Of a stretch of 8,693 nucleotides of DNA, positions 1-7,201 are shown one piece after another. The stretch is from Desulfocapsa sulfexigens. Lineage in GTDB: Bacteria; Desulfobacterota; Desulfobulbia; Desulfobulbales; Desulfocapsaceae. Position 1 is the first letter of the stretch; each line of letters opens with the position of its first letter. Made by a program: the position numbers and the translations under genes. The notes beneath the pieces were generated by a model, which did not search any database, was not told the origin of the DNA, and was given only the letters and a program-made list of their open reading frames with translations. The stretch spans positions 1-8,693 of the forward strand of contig DQVD01000422.1 in NCBI GenBank assembly GCA_015661935.1, given 5' to 3'.

Positions 1-69
1 CAGGTTCGTTCATTTCGGCCTGTTTACATATAACTGCATATGCTGCACAAGCCGAAATGAACGAACCTG
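1..69. repeat. Perfect 19-bp inverted repeat with 31-nt spacer
   Basis: The arm at 1-19 (CAGGTTCGTTCATTTCGGC) is the exact reverse complement of the arm at 51-69. The spacer at 20-50 can form its own small hairpin (CATAT at 27-31 with ATATG at 38-42) and contains the palindrome GCATATGC at 36-43. Nineteen perfect pairs are far beyond chance for this short region. No T-run follows on the plus strand. On the minus strand the distal side lies outside the window, so a terminator role cannot be judged, and the repeat may extend beyond position 1. It sits about 100 nt downstream of the lpxB stop codon. It could be a strong transcript 3' end, a dispersed palindromic element or the end of a mobile element. 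The sequence alone does not decide. Confidence 0.85.
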
Positions 70-91
70 GAGCCCTATCCAACTATTTACA

Positions 92-120
92 GTTCCCAGA
101 TTATTCTGAGTTCTGGGGGC
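92..120 (-). terminator. Weak hairpin downstream of lpxB
   Basis: CCCAGA at 95-100 pairs with TCTGGG at 112-117. The stem extends outward to 92 and 120 with G-T wobbles, around an 11-nt loop. Read on the minus strand it lies about 50 nt past the lpxB stop, but no run of T follows. It is therefore at best a weak or Rho-assisted transcript end, or a 3'-stabilising hairpin. Confidence 0.25.
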
Positions 121-144
121 AACTCGAATATTTACGCAATTAGA

Positions 145-161
145 AACAGCTAGTAACTGTT
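145..161 (-). terminator. Small AT-rich hairpin just after lpxB
   Basis: AACAG at 145-149 pairs with CTGTT at 157-161 around a 7-nt loop, about 10 nt after the lpxB stop on the minus strand. The sequence after it on that strand is T-rich but interrupted (TCTAATT). The stem is only 5 bp, so termination here is doubtful. It is listed because the end of this seven-gene run must lie in or beyond this region. Confidence 0.2.
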
Positions 162-170
162 CAGAGTGCT

Positions 171-1328
171 TTATGACAAAAGGCTGAGTGCCAGCTCTGC
201 AGCTTTTTCGGAAGCCCCGGCCTTCCCCATTCTCAGGCGTACAGCTTCAAGACCTTGTAATATCACATCTCTTCTCTTCTGATCAAAGAGAATCGCAGAA
301 AGTTCGGTTTCAATGCGCTCGGGATTGACTTCATCCTGAATCAGTTCAGGTACTATTTCCTTTCCTCCGACGAGATTCACCAGAGAGTAATGTTGCAAAT
401 CTTTATTCACAAGCAGTCTCGCTATGCGGTAAGTACTAGGAGACAGTTTATAGATCACGACCATTGGAGTATCAAGTAATGCAAGCTCCAGGGTTACTGT
501 TCCTGACACAACAACTGCTGCATCACAGGCTGCCATCATATCATGACGGTTTTCTTTTATTATACGAAAATCAAGCTCTCCACCAAATTCGTCCAATCCA
601 TTCTCACGAATTTCTTCTTCGCTGACAGTGGAAGCAAGAGGCAGTAAAAAAAGCATTTTCTTCTGTTTTTGTTTCAGTTTTTGTAGTCGCCCGGCAGTTT
701 GCAGCAGGATGGGAAGTAGAGACGCAATTTCCTTTTTTCTGCTTCCTGGTAGTAAACCAATACAAAGAGACTCTGGATCTATATTATAATCCTTGCAAAA
801 TTCTTTTCTGGTACGTGTACTCTTTACTGAATCAAGTAAGGGGTGCCCGACATAATCAGCAGCAAGCCCACGGTTACGGAAGAACTCCTCTTCAAATGGA
901 AGTATCACTCCAATTCGATCAACTCGTTGGGCTATGGTCTTAATCCGACCGGAACGCCAGGCCCAAACCTGGGGAGTGATATAGTAAAAGACAGGAATAC
1001 CAAGTTTTTTAGCATACTTGGCAAGCATGAGATTAAAGTCAGGGAAATCGATTACAATAAGAAGATCAGGACGTTCTTCTCTCAGGGCTTTCCGTAAAAT
1101 TTTTCTGGCAGCAAGAATATCAGGAAGATGCGAAAAAACTTCTGCCACCCCAACCACTGCTATTTTTTTTGCATCAAAAAGAACATTAACGCCAGCTGCC
1201 ACAAGGTTTTCATGCCCCATTCCAAAGAAAGACAGTTCCGGTCGTTTTGCCAGCATTGCTGCAACCAATCCGGCACCGTGCAAATCACCGGAAGCTTCTC
1301 CGGCAAGGATCATGACTTTGTTGTTCAT
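171..1328 (-). CDS. lpxB: Lipid-A-disaccharide synthase LpxB
   Basis: LpxB joins UDP-2,3-diacylglucosamine to lipid X (2,3-diacylglucosamine-1-phosphate), giving lipid A disaccharide-1-phosphate and UDP at the inner face of the cytoplasmic membrane. It is a GT-B fold glycosyltransferase (family GT19). The 385 residues match the usual length (about 380). Visible family motifs are GEASGD at 10-15, IDFPDFN at 93-99, PQVWAW at 119-124, VGHPLLD at 160-166, LLPGSR at 192-197 and SGTVTLE at 275-281. The last lies in the C-terminal donor-binding half. The ATG overlaps the TGA of the upstream oxidoreductase by one base (TGATG), so translational coupling is likely. It is the last gene of the minus-strand run. 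LpxA, FabZ and LpxI, which often sit beside lpxB, are not in this window. Nothing in the protein looks truncated. Confidence 0.97.
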   Translation of the reverse strand: MNNKVMILAGEASGDLHGAGLVAAMLAKRPELSFFGMGHENLVAAGVNVLFDAKKIAVVGVAEVFSHLPDILAARKILRKALREERPDLLIVIDFPDFNLMLAKYAKKLGIPVFYYITPQVWAWRSGRIKTIAQRVDRIGVILPFEEEFFRNRGLAADYVGHPLLDSVKSTRTRKEFCKDYNIDPESLCIGLLPGSRKKEIASLLPILLQTAGRLQKLKQKQKKMLFLLPLASTVSEEEIRENGLDEFGGELDFRIIKENRHDMMAACDAAVVVSGTVTLELALLDTPMVVIYKLSPSTYRIARLLVNKDLQHYSLVNLVGGKEIVPELIQDEVNPERIETELSAILFDQKRRDVILQGLEAVRLRMGKAGASEKAAELALSLLS

Positions 1329-2299
1329 CAGTTTCCTGACATATCTTCAGCATAAACCCCTAATTTTTGATGATCTTTAATCTGCTCGATCACCTGAAGG
1401 GCAACAGCTAATGCCCTGCGTCCCTCATTTCCTGAGACAAGAGGAGTTGTGCGATTACGAACATTCTCAACAAAATGTAAAATCTCAGAATTCAGGGCAT
1501 CCCCTTCCGGAAATGAATTCACGACAATTTTTTGTTTAGGCATTCCGTTTTCATAAAATTCACCTTTCTTCAAATGCATGGTCACGATTTTCCGATTGGC
1601 AAAATCAACATTAATAAACGATCCCGGCTGAAAAACACGCATCCTCCTGGTGTTTGTCCGTGCAATTCTGGAAACAGTAACATTGGCTGTTGCACCATTT
1701 TCAAAAATCAGCCTGGCATTGGCAATATCTGTGAAATCAGTTACCACGGGAGCGCCTACTGTATGAATAGTCGCAAGAGGTGATTCGATAATATTTAATA
1801 TAATGTCAATGTCATGAATCATCAAATCAAGTACAACATCAACATCCACTCCACGATTCTTAAATGTTGAAATTCGTTGGGATTCGATAAAAACAGGTAC
1901 TGTAAGAGATGGCTGCATAGCCTGTACAGCGGGATTAAAACGTTCAAGATGGCCAACCTGCAGGATCAGTCCCTTGTCTTCACACCTGTCAATAATATCA
2001 TTAGCTTCCTCAACAGTTGTGGTAATGGGTTTCTCCATAAGCATATCAACGCCAGACTCAATACACTCCAGAGCAACCTCATGGTGCATGCTTGTTGGTA
2101 CTACCACTGACACTGCATCAACAAGCTTCAGTAATTCCCTGTAATCAGTAAAGGCACGGCATCCATTTTCTTGTGCACTGACATCAGCTGCAGCAGAATC
2201 CACATCCGCAACACCAACAAGCTCAACCTCATTCATGGCTTTATATTTCTGAGCGTGATATCTGCCTAAATATCCAACGCCTATTACTCCGACTTTCAT
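1328..2299 (-). CDS. Gfo/Idh/MocA family NAD(P)-dependent oxidoreductase
   Basis: The protein has 323 residues, a normal length for this family of sugar and nucleotide-sugar dehydrogenases. An N-terminal Rossmann fold begins at residue 1 with the dinucleotide motif GVGYLG at 7-12. The family EKP motif is at 89-91, with the presumed catalytic lysine at 90. The C-terminal alpha/beta substrate domain carries the motif DLMIHDID at 158-165, where His162 is the usual second catalytic residue. An AAGGA-type ribosome site (AAAGGAAAG) precedes the ATG. The stop overlaps the lpxB start by one base, and related genes next to lpxB are known in deltaproteobacteria. GnnA, which oxidises the 3-OH of UDP-GlcNAc so that GnnB can aminate it, belongs to this family and is associated with lipid A genes in Acidithiobacillus. 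A GnnA-like role is therefore possible, but no GnnB aminotransferase is visible here. The family call is firm and the substrate is unknown. Confidence 0.9.
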   Translation of the reverse strand: MKVGVIGVGYLGRYHAQKYKAMNEVELVGVADVDSAAADVSAQENGCRAFTDYRELLKLVDAVSVVVPTSMHHEVALECIESGVDMLMEKPITTTVEEANDIIDRCEDKGLILQVGHLERFNPAVQAMQPSLTVPVFIESQRISTFKNRGVDVDVVLDLMIHDIDIILNIIESPLATIHTVGAPVVTDFTDIANARLIFENGATANVTVSRIARTNTRRMRVFQPGSFINVDFANRKIVTMHLKKGEFYENGMPKQKIVVNSFPEGDALNSEILHFVENVRNRTTPLVSGNEGRRALAVALQVIEQIKDHQKLGVYAEDMSGN

Positions 2300-2337
2300 A
2301 TGCTGCTTTCCTTTACTATCTACTTCTTTTGTTATAA

Positions 2338-3045
2338 TCAGATTCCTAAATAGGCCTTCTGTACATCCTGGTTCTTAAGGAGATTTTCTGCACTGTCACT
2401 AATAGTGATCACTCCATTCTCTATAACATACCCCCGATCTGCGATATGTAGAGCCTGATTGGCATTCTGTTCCACCAGAAAAATCGTTGTATTGTGATCC
2501 TTGTTAATCTTTCTTACAATTCCAAAAATTTGTTTGATAATTAAAGGGGCAAGCCCCATGGAGGGTTCATCAAGAAGCAAGAGTTTAGGACGTGCCATAA
2601 GGGCTCGTGACATGGCAAGCATCTGCTGTTCACCACCACTTAGGGTTCCACCATCCTGATTACGTCTTTCTGCCAGAATGGGAAAGAGTGAAAATACATA
2701 GTCCAGATCATCTTTAATACCATCCTTATCATTACGCAGGAAAGCTCCCATATCCAGATTTTCTTGTACCGTAAGTGCCGGAAAAATATGTCGTCCTTCA
2801 GGAACCTGACAAATTCCCATGGCCACCAGTTTTTCAGGAGATATTTTATGGATTGGCTCACCCTCAAACAGGATTTTTCCAGAGCGAACCGGAACAATGC
2901 CAGAAATAGCCATCAGTGTTGTGGACTTACCAGCACCATTTGCACCAATGAGAGTGATAATTTCTCCACTGTTAATCACAAGATCAAGATTATGCAATAC
3001 CTGAATATTACCATAACCAGCACTTACATTTCGTAACTCAAGCAT
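2338..3045 (-). CDS. livF: Branched-chain amino acid ABC transporter ATPase LivF
   Basis: This is one of the two cytoplasmic ATPases that drive the Liv (HAAT) importer. With this start it is 235 residues, close to E. coli LivF (237). It shows Walker A GANGAGKS at 34-41, the ABC signature LSGGEQQ at 135-141 and Walker B LLLLDEP at 155-161. The switch region reads VEQN, with Gln where most ABC proteins have His; this is typical of LivF. The first in-frame ATG, at 3051, directly abuts a GGAGAGG ribosome site (3052-3058). The ATG at 3045 has ideal 6-nt spacing and begins MLELRNVSAGYG as in other LivF proteins, so it is preferred. It overlaps the end of livG by 8 nt. The next gene starts 38 nt downstream with no visible terminator. 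Confidence 0.95.
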   Translation of the reverse strand: MLELRNVSAGYGNIQVLHNLDLVINSGEIITLIGANGAGKSTTLMAISGIVPVRSGKILFEGEPIHKISPEKLVAMGICQVPEGRHIFPALTVQENLDMGAFLRNDKDGIKDDLDYVFSLFPILAERRNQDGGTLSGGEQQMLAMSRALMARPKLLLLDEPSMGLAPLIIKQIFGIVRKINKDHNTTIFLVEQNANQALHIADRGYVIENGVITISDSAENLLKNQDVQKAYLGI

Positions 3046-3829
3046 CGACATCCTCTCCGAGATAGGCCTTAATTACAGCAGGGTTAGAACGTACTTCTTC
3101 AGGAGTTCCCTTGGCAATTTTCCTCCCATAATCCATAACAAATATCCTATCGGAAAGGCTCATTACCAGTTTCATATCATGCTCAATCAAGAGAATTGAA
3201 TGACCTTCCTTACAGATCTTTCTGATAAGGCCGACCAGTGCTTCTGTCTCATTAGGGTTCATGCCGGCAGCAGGTTCATCAAGCAACAACAGGAAAGGTT
3301 CTGTCGCCAATGCACGAGCGATCTCAAGGCGGCGTTGAGCACCATAAGGAAGATTTCGAGCCTCTTCATTGACTTGTTTTTCGAGCCCCACTTTTTCGAG
3401 GATTTCATAACTCACATTTACGATTTCCTCCTCCTCACGCCTTGTTGCAGGTCCTCTAAAAATAGCACCAGGAATGAACGATTTGGTACGGCAATGTCTG
3501 CCTATCATCACATTTTCAAGAACACTCATGGTAGGAAACAGGCGGATATTCTGGAATGTTCGAGCCATCCCCTCTTCAGTGATTTTATTTGGCTTCATCC
3601 CATTTAAGCGGGTCTCTTTTCCACTTTCGGGATGGCACAGCGTGATGTCACCCGCACTCGGTGTATAAATCCCGGTCAAACAGTTAAAGAAGGTTGTTTT
3701 CCCGGCTCCATTGGGGCCGATAAGAGCTACTATTTCACCAAGTTTAATGTCAAGATCCACATTGTCGATCGCCTTGATACCACCAAAATTCTTCGTCAGG
3801 CCCTTTACATTTAAAATTGCTTCACTCAT
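3038..3829 (-). CDS. livG: Branched-chain amino acid ABC transporter ATPase LivG
   Basis: This is the second nucleotide-binding subunit of the Liv importer, 263 residues, the usual LivG size (about 255). Walker A is GPNGAGKT at 38-45. The family-typical TFQNIRLFP Q-loop region is at 91-99, the degenerate LivG signature LPYGAQRR at 160-167, Walker B LLLLDEP at about 180-186 and the His switch EHDM at 216-219. The long segment between Q-loop and signature (about 110-160) is usual for LivG. The ATG overlaps the livM stop in an ATGA arrangement (3826-3829), so the two are probably translationally coupled; no strong separate ribosome site is visible. Its own end overlaps livF by 8 nt. Confidence 0.96.
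   Translation of the reverse strand: MSEAILNVKGLTKNFGGIKAIDNVDLDIKLGEIVALIGPNGAGKTTFFNCLTGIYTPSAGDITLCHPESGKETRLNGMKPNKITEEGMARTFQNIRLFPTMSVLENVMIGRHCRTKSFIPGAIFRGPATRREEEEIVNVSYEILEKVGLEKQVNEEARNLPYGAQRRLEIARALATEPFLLLLDEPAAGMNPNETEALVGLIRKICKEGHSILLIEHDMKLVMSLSDRIFVMDYGRKIAKGTPEEVRSNPAVIKAYLGEDVDA
3052..3058 (-). promoter_or_regulatory. livF ribosome binding site
   Basis: GGAGAGG lies inside the 3' end of livG. It has 6-nt spacing to the ATG at 3045 but no spacing to the ATG at 3051. It supports the shorter LivF start and independent ribosome loading on livF despite the overlap with livG. Confidence 0.7.
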
Positions 3830-5055
3830 GGTTCAATCACTTCTTTTGAGGGATGTTTTTTAAAGCGATAACTCCGCCTCACATTGGAAATAATACCATT
3901 CGGTTTAAAAACCATCATAACAACAAGAATTCCACCAAAGGCAAGCATACGATATTCGGAAAGAGCACGCAAATATTCAGGCATAAGAATCAGGATAAGT
4001 GCGCCGAAAATAACGCCCACAATAGAACCCATTCCACCGAGAACAACGATGGACAGAATGATGGCTGATTCGAGAAAGGTAAAACTTGCGGGATTTACAA
4101 ATGTCGTTTTTGCAGCAAAAATTACTCCAACCAGTCCTGCCCAGAAGGCACCAAGACTAAAAGCAATAAGTTTTGTTTTGGTTCTATCAATTCCCATGGC
4201 CTCACAGGCAATCTCATCTTCACGAAGGGCAAGCCACGCTCTGCCGAGACGTGAATCCTGCAGCCTGTTCACCACAAAGATAGTGAATATAACAAGGGCC
4301 ACAACAATATAGTAAATATAAGTAATCCCTGCATCAAAAGACATCTGCATACCAAAAAAACCAGGACGTGCAATATTTGCTATACCACTTGGTCCCTGAG
4401 AAAAAGTATTCCAGTTTTCAAGTATAAGTCTGATGATTTCACCAAAACCAAGGGTTACGATGGCCAGATAATCACCTCGGAGTCTTAACACGGGAAAGCC
4501 AAGTAAAATACCAAGAATGGCAGCAAGCAATCCGCCAATTGGTAACACTGCCCAGAAGCCCATACCAAAATGCATGTTGAGCAATGCATAACTATATGCG
4601 CCAACAGCGTAGAAAGCGACATAGCCAAGATCGAGTAATCCCGCAACACCAACTACGATATTCAAGCCAAGACCAAGCACCACATACATAAGCGCGGTGG
4701 TCATAATATTCGTTTGATAGGTAGAAAACAGAGCCGGAAAAAGAAGCGCAAAGGTCAACACTGCAAAACTTAAAGGAAAGAGAAAACGTGGTTCCCTTAA
4801 AATTCGCTGCACAAATGGTTCTGTAAGTTCCTTCTTTACCTTTTTACGTCCGGCGCGACGTTCCTTCCGAAGAAGATAGACTTTAGCAAGGATAGAAATG
4901 ACAAAACTGCCAAGGGCTACAAAAAACAAATTATCCCAACGCCAGATCACTGTTCGTTCAATGGGGTCTACCTTAATTACCATGATGGGAAAGGTGAGAA
5001 AAGCAAACCAAAGTGAAATCAGGAGTGATCGTTTGAGTTCTTTAACTGGAAACAT
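3826..5055 (-). CDS. livM: Branched-chain amino acid ABC transporter permease LivM
   Basis: This is an inner-membrane permease subunit that pairs with LivH to form the translocation path. It has 409 residues, similar to E. coli LivM (425) and longer than the roughly 300-350 residue LivM of many bacteria. The first 110 residues form an extension with hydrophobic segments near 10-28, 42-62 and 90-110 and a very basic linker at 64-75. The conserved core follows: LGLGLNIVVG at 127-136, GFPVLRLRGDYLAIVTLGFGE at about 186-206, the ATPase-docking loop ALREDEIACEAMGI at 276-289, and VVLGGMGS then MLAFGGILVVMMVFKPNG near the end. The start lies 14 nt after livH, with a purine-rich GGGGAT upstream. The tail after 390 is basic and cytoplasmic. 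Full length and confidently assigned. Confidence 0.96.
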   Translation of the reverse strand: MFPVKELKRSLLISLWFAFLTFPIMVIKVDPIERTVIWRWDNLFFVALGSFVISILAKVYLLRKERRAGRKKVKKELTEPFVQRILREPRFLFPLSFAVLTFALLFPALFSTYQTNIMTTALMYVVLGLGLNIVVGVAGLLDLGYVAFYAVGAYSYALLNMHFGMGFWAVLPIGGLLAAILGILLGFPVLRLRGDYLAIVTLGFGEIIRLILENWNTFSQGPSGIANIARPGFFGMQMSFDAGITYIYYIVVALVIFTIFVVNRLQDSRLGRAWLALREDEIACEAMGIDRTKTKLIAFSLGAFWAGLVGVIFAAKTTFVNPASFTFLESAIILSIVVLGGMGSIVGVIFGALILILMPEYLRALSEYRMLAFGGILVVMMVFKPNGIISNVRRSYRFKKHPSKEVIEP

Positions 5056-5069
5056 AGTTGGATCCCCGA

Positions 5070-5972
5070 TTACACTTTTTTGGTTTCAGCCTTGCCGAGA
5101 AGCCCGGAAGGTTTAAAGATAAGAATTAAAACAAGAAGAGAAAAGGCAAACACATCCTCATAATCAGAAGACACATAGCCTGTGGCAAAACTCTCTGTAA
5201 GTCCAAGTACAAGACTACCTAATACAGCACCGGGGATGGAGCCAACCCCACCTAAAACTGCTGCAGTAAACGCTTTTATTCCAGCGATGAAGCCAATATA
5301 AAAATTTATCTGGCCAATATGGGAGGCGATAAGCAATCCGCCAATGGCCGCAAGGGCTGAACCAATAATAAAGGTTGCAGAAATTACCCGATCTACATTG
5401 ATCCCTACAAGTACTGCCATGGTTTTGTCCTGAGCAGTGGCACGCATGGCTTTTCCGATTTTTGTAAACTTGATCAGGAAGGTAAGGCCAATCATCACTA
5501 ATGTAGTTGTTATGAGGATGACAAGATCGGAAGATCCAACAATATGGGCAACAGGCTCCATAAAAGCAAATTCGGGAATAAGTGCGGGGAATGGCAGAAA
5601 GTCAGAGGTCTGAGCAAGAAGGACATAATTTTGCAGAAAAATAGACATTCCGATGGCACTGATCAGAGGCGCCAGTCGTGGTGCCTTTCGTAAAGGCCGA
5701 TAGGCAAGCTTTTCTACGGTAAAGCCGTAAGCGCTTGACCAGACGGTAGCTGCCAGACCCGCAATAACTACAATTGCAAGTAATGGAAAGCCATAGATAG
5801 ATAGCACCGTAGCAATAATAAAGGAGGTAAATGCCCCTATCATATAAATCTCACCATGGGCAAAGTTAATAAGTCCGATAATACCATAAACCATGGTATA
5901 ACCAAGGGCAATCAATGCATAGATGGATCCCCTGGTAAGACCGCCAAACAAGAGCTCAATAAAATAATCCAT
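5070..5972 (-). CDS. livH: Branched-chain amino acid ABC transporter permease LivH
   Basis: This is the inner-membrane permease partner of LivM. It has 300 residues with this start, close to E. coli LivH (308). It is highly hydrophobic with about eight predicted membrane segments. Family landmarks are GSIYALIALGYTMVYGIIGLI at 15-35 followed by NFAHGE at 36-41, the ATPase-docking loop MRATAQDKTMAVLVGINV at 176-193, AAVLGGVGSIPGA at 237-249 and FKPSGLLG at 286-293. A longer frame begins at TTG 5990, but that codon sits in the T-tract of the upstream terminator. The ATG at 5972 has GGAAA just upstream and begins MDYFIELLFGGLTRGS, as expected of the family. It is 86 nt from livK, and that gap is largely a hairpin, so its expression should depend on readthrough. 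Confidence 0.95.
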   Translation of the reverse strand: MDYFIELLFGGLTRGSIYALIALGYTMVYGIIGLINFAHGEIYMIGAFTSFIIATVLSIYGFPLLAIVVIAGLAATVWSSAYGFTVEKLAYRPLRKAPRLAPLISAIGMSIFLQNYVLLAQTSDFLPFPALIPEFAFMEPVAHIVGSSDLVILITTTLVMIGLTFLIKFTKIGKAMRATAQDKTMAVLVGINVDRVISATFIIGSALAAIGGLLIASHIGQINFYIGFIAGIKAFTAAVLGGVGSIPGAVLGSLVLGLTESFATGYVSSDYEDVFAFSLLVLILIFKPSGLLGKAETKKV

Positions 5973-5988
5973 AATTTTCCAAACTATC

Positions 5989-6028
5989 AAAAAAGAAGTG
6001 CCTGAAACAGAACTTTCCTGTTTCAGGC
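5989..6028 (-). terminator. Intrinsic terminator/attenuator between livK and livH
   Basis: GCCTGAAACAG at 6000-6010 pairs perfectly with CTGTTTCAGGC at 6018-6028, an 11-bp stem with a 7-nt loop. On the minus strand it is followed by ACTTC and then six T (5994-5989), the layout of a Rho-independent terminator. It lies 30 nt after the livK stop and 16 nt before the livH start. Partial termination would yield mostly livK messenger with limited readthrough into livHMGF. The stem could also protect the 3' end of the livK transcript. No good separate promoter fits between the hairpin and livH. Confidence 0.88.
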
Positions 6029-6058
6029 ATAATCACACACAAATAAAAGTACAGTTTC

Positions 6059-7189
6059 TTACTTCACTTCCATATACTTTCCATCTTTCACCTGATACAT
6101 CACAAAACCAACACCTACCGCGTCACCTTTTTCATCAAAATGAATTTTACCTACAGGAGTGTCAACTTTTTCTGTTCGAAGAGCTTTGACAACAGCTGGC
6201 ATATCAGTGGAACCAGCTTTTTCAATAGCATTCAACAAAGCAATGGCCGCGGAATATGCCGCTTCATAAAAAGCACCGGGATCCGCATTATAGGCTTTCT
6301 TATGTGCCTCAATAGAGATACCTGAAAGAGGATTGCTGGAAGTGTCTTTAGGCCCAGTTGCATACACCCCTTCAGCATTTTTGCCAGCTACCTTGATAAA
6401 GGTATCATCTTTTACACCATCATCAGAAATAAAAGTTACTTTCAGACGTTTTTTGTTCATCATGGTAACGATTTTTGATGCTTCAGGGTGATATCCACCA
6501 AATAAAACAGTATCAGCACCTTTACGTTTTATTTTTTGCACAATTGCACTGTAGTCAACAGCACCCGGAGTTACACCTTCAAATAAAACGACCTCTGCCT
6601 TACCTGATTCTTCAACAAGTTTTTTTGCTATCTCTGCCAAACCTTTTCCGTAGTCACCTTTGTCATGAATAACAGCAATCTTTTTTGATCCAACAGTATT
6701 AATGGCGAAATCTGCCATGGCAATTGCCTGAGCATCATTATGAGCAATAGTCCGAAAGAAATTTGGATAATCACCAGAGAAAGTAAGACCTGTATCAGTG
6801 GCAGATGGAGACATTACAACAACGCCAGCTTCTTTATAGATAGGAAGAGCAGCCTTGGTAGCACCAGAACAGATATGACCAAGAACAACATCTACGCCGT
6901 CTGTTACCAGTTTGGTGGCAGTGTTTGTGGCAACTTCGGGTTTACACACATCATCTTCGATGAGAAGCTCTATTTTTTTACCGTTAATCCCACCTTTAGC
7001 ATTATACATAGCTACTACAAGCTCTGCAGCTTTAACTGTGGGCAAACCGTAAGACGCAAGATCTCCACTCTGGGCACCGGCAACACCAAATTTAATAGTA
7101 TCTCCTGCAATTCCTGTAACAGGAACAGCCATGGCAAATCCTAAGGCGACTGCTGTAATAAACAATTTTTTCTGTAATCCTAAGCGCAT
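6059..7189 (-). CDS. livK: Periplasmic branched-chain amino acid-binding protein LivK/LivJ
   Basis: This is the substrate-binding protein that delivers leucine, isoleucine or valine (perhaps other amino acids) to LivHM. It has 376 residues with this start. A signal peptide covers about residues 1-29: basic MRLGLQKK, then a hydrophobic core, with likely cleavage near GIAG-D at 29-30 and no lipobox Cys. The mature part is a type I periplasmic binding fold. Cys82 and Cys107 (in GHICSGAT) correspond to the disulfide of E. coli LivJ. MSPSATDTGLT at 126-136, IHDKGDYGKGLAE and the C-terminal HFDEKGD also match LivJ closely. The frame extends to a TTG at 7201, but GGAG at 7196-7199 is spaced 6 nt from the ATG at 7189. 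It is first in the operon and followed by a strong hairpin. True ligand specificity cannot be read from the sequence. Confidence 0.96.
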   Translation of the reverse strand: MRLGLQKKLFITAVALGFAMAVPVTGIAGDTIKFGVAGAQSGDLASYGLPTVKAAELVVAMYNAKGGINGKKIELLIEDDVCKPEVATNTATKLVTDGVDVVLGHICSGATKAALPIYKEAGVVVMSPSATDTGLTFSGDYPNFFRTIAHNDAQAIAMADFAINTVGSKKIAVIHDKGDYGKGLAEIAKKLVEESGKAEVVLFEGVTPGAVDYSAIVQKIKRKGADTVLFGGYHPEASKIVTMMNKKRLKVTFISDDGVKDDTFIKVAGKNAEGVYATGPKDTSSNPLSGISIEAHKKAYNADPGAFYEAAYSAAIALLNAIEKAGSTDMPAVVKALRTEKVDTPVGKIHFDEKGDAVGVGFVMYQVKDGKYMEVK

Positions 7190-7195
7190 TGTCAT

Positions 7196-7201
7196 CTCCA
7201 A
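7196..7201 (-). promoter_or_regulatory. livK ribosome binding site
   Basis: On the minus strand TTGGAG is followed by six bases (ATGACA) and then the ATG at 7189. The alternative ATG at 7195 touches GGAG with no spacing, and the TTG at 7201 overlaps the site itself. This site therefore fixes the start at 7189. Confidence 0.75.

Noticed and set aside
1..69. Integron attC site
   Set aside because: attC sites have imperfect arms with unpaired bases and GTTRRRY/RYYYAAC core sites. This repeat is perfectly paired, lacks those cores, and no integrase or cassette array is nearby.
3200..3607. Plus-strand open frame of 135 codons opposite livG
   Set aside because: It lies wholly antisense to a well-conserved ATPase gene, and its translation shows no recognisable domain. 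It is a shadow of the real frame.
3884..4312. Plus-strand open frame of 142 codons opposite livM
   Set aside because: Antisense to the conserved LivM core. The biased Ile/Pro/Arg/Ser composition is what a hydrophobic permease gene gives on its opposite strand.
5973..5990. Longer LivH start at TTG 5990
   Set aside because: The codon lies in the T-tract of the upstream terminator and has no ribosome site. The ATG at 5972 fits the family N-terminus.
7190..7201. Longer LivK start at TTG 7201 or ATG 7195
   Set aside because: Both overlap or touch the GGAG ribosome site. The ATG at 7189 has 6-nt spacing and begins a normal signal peptide.
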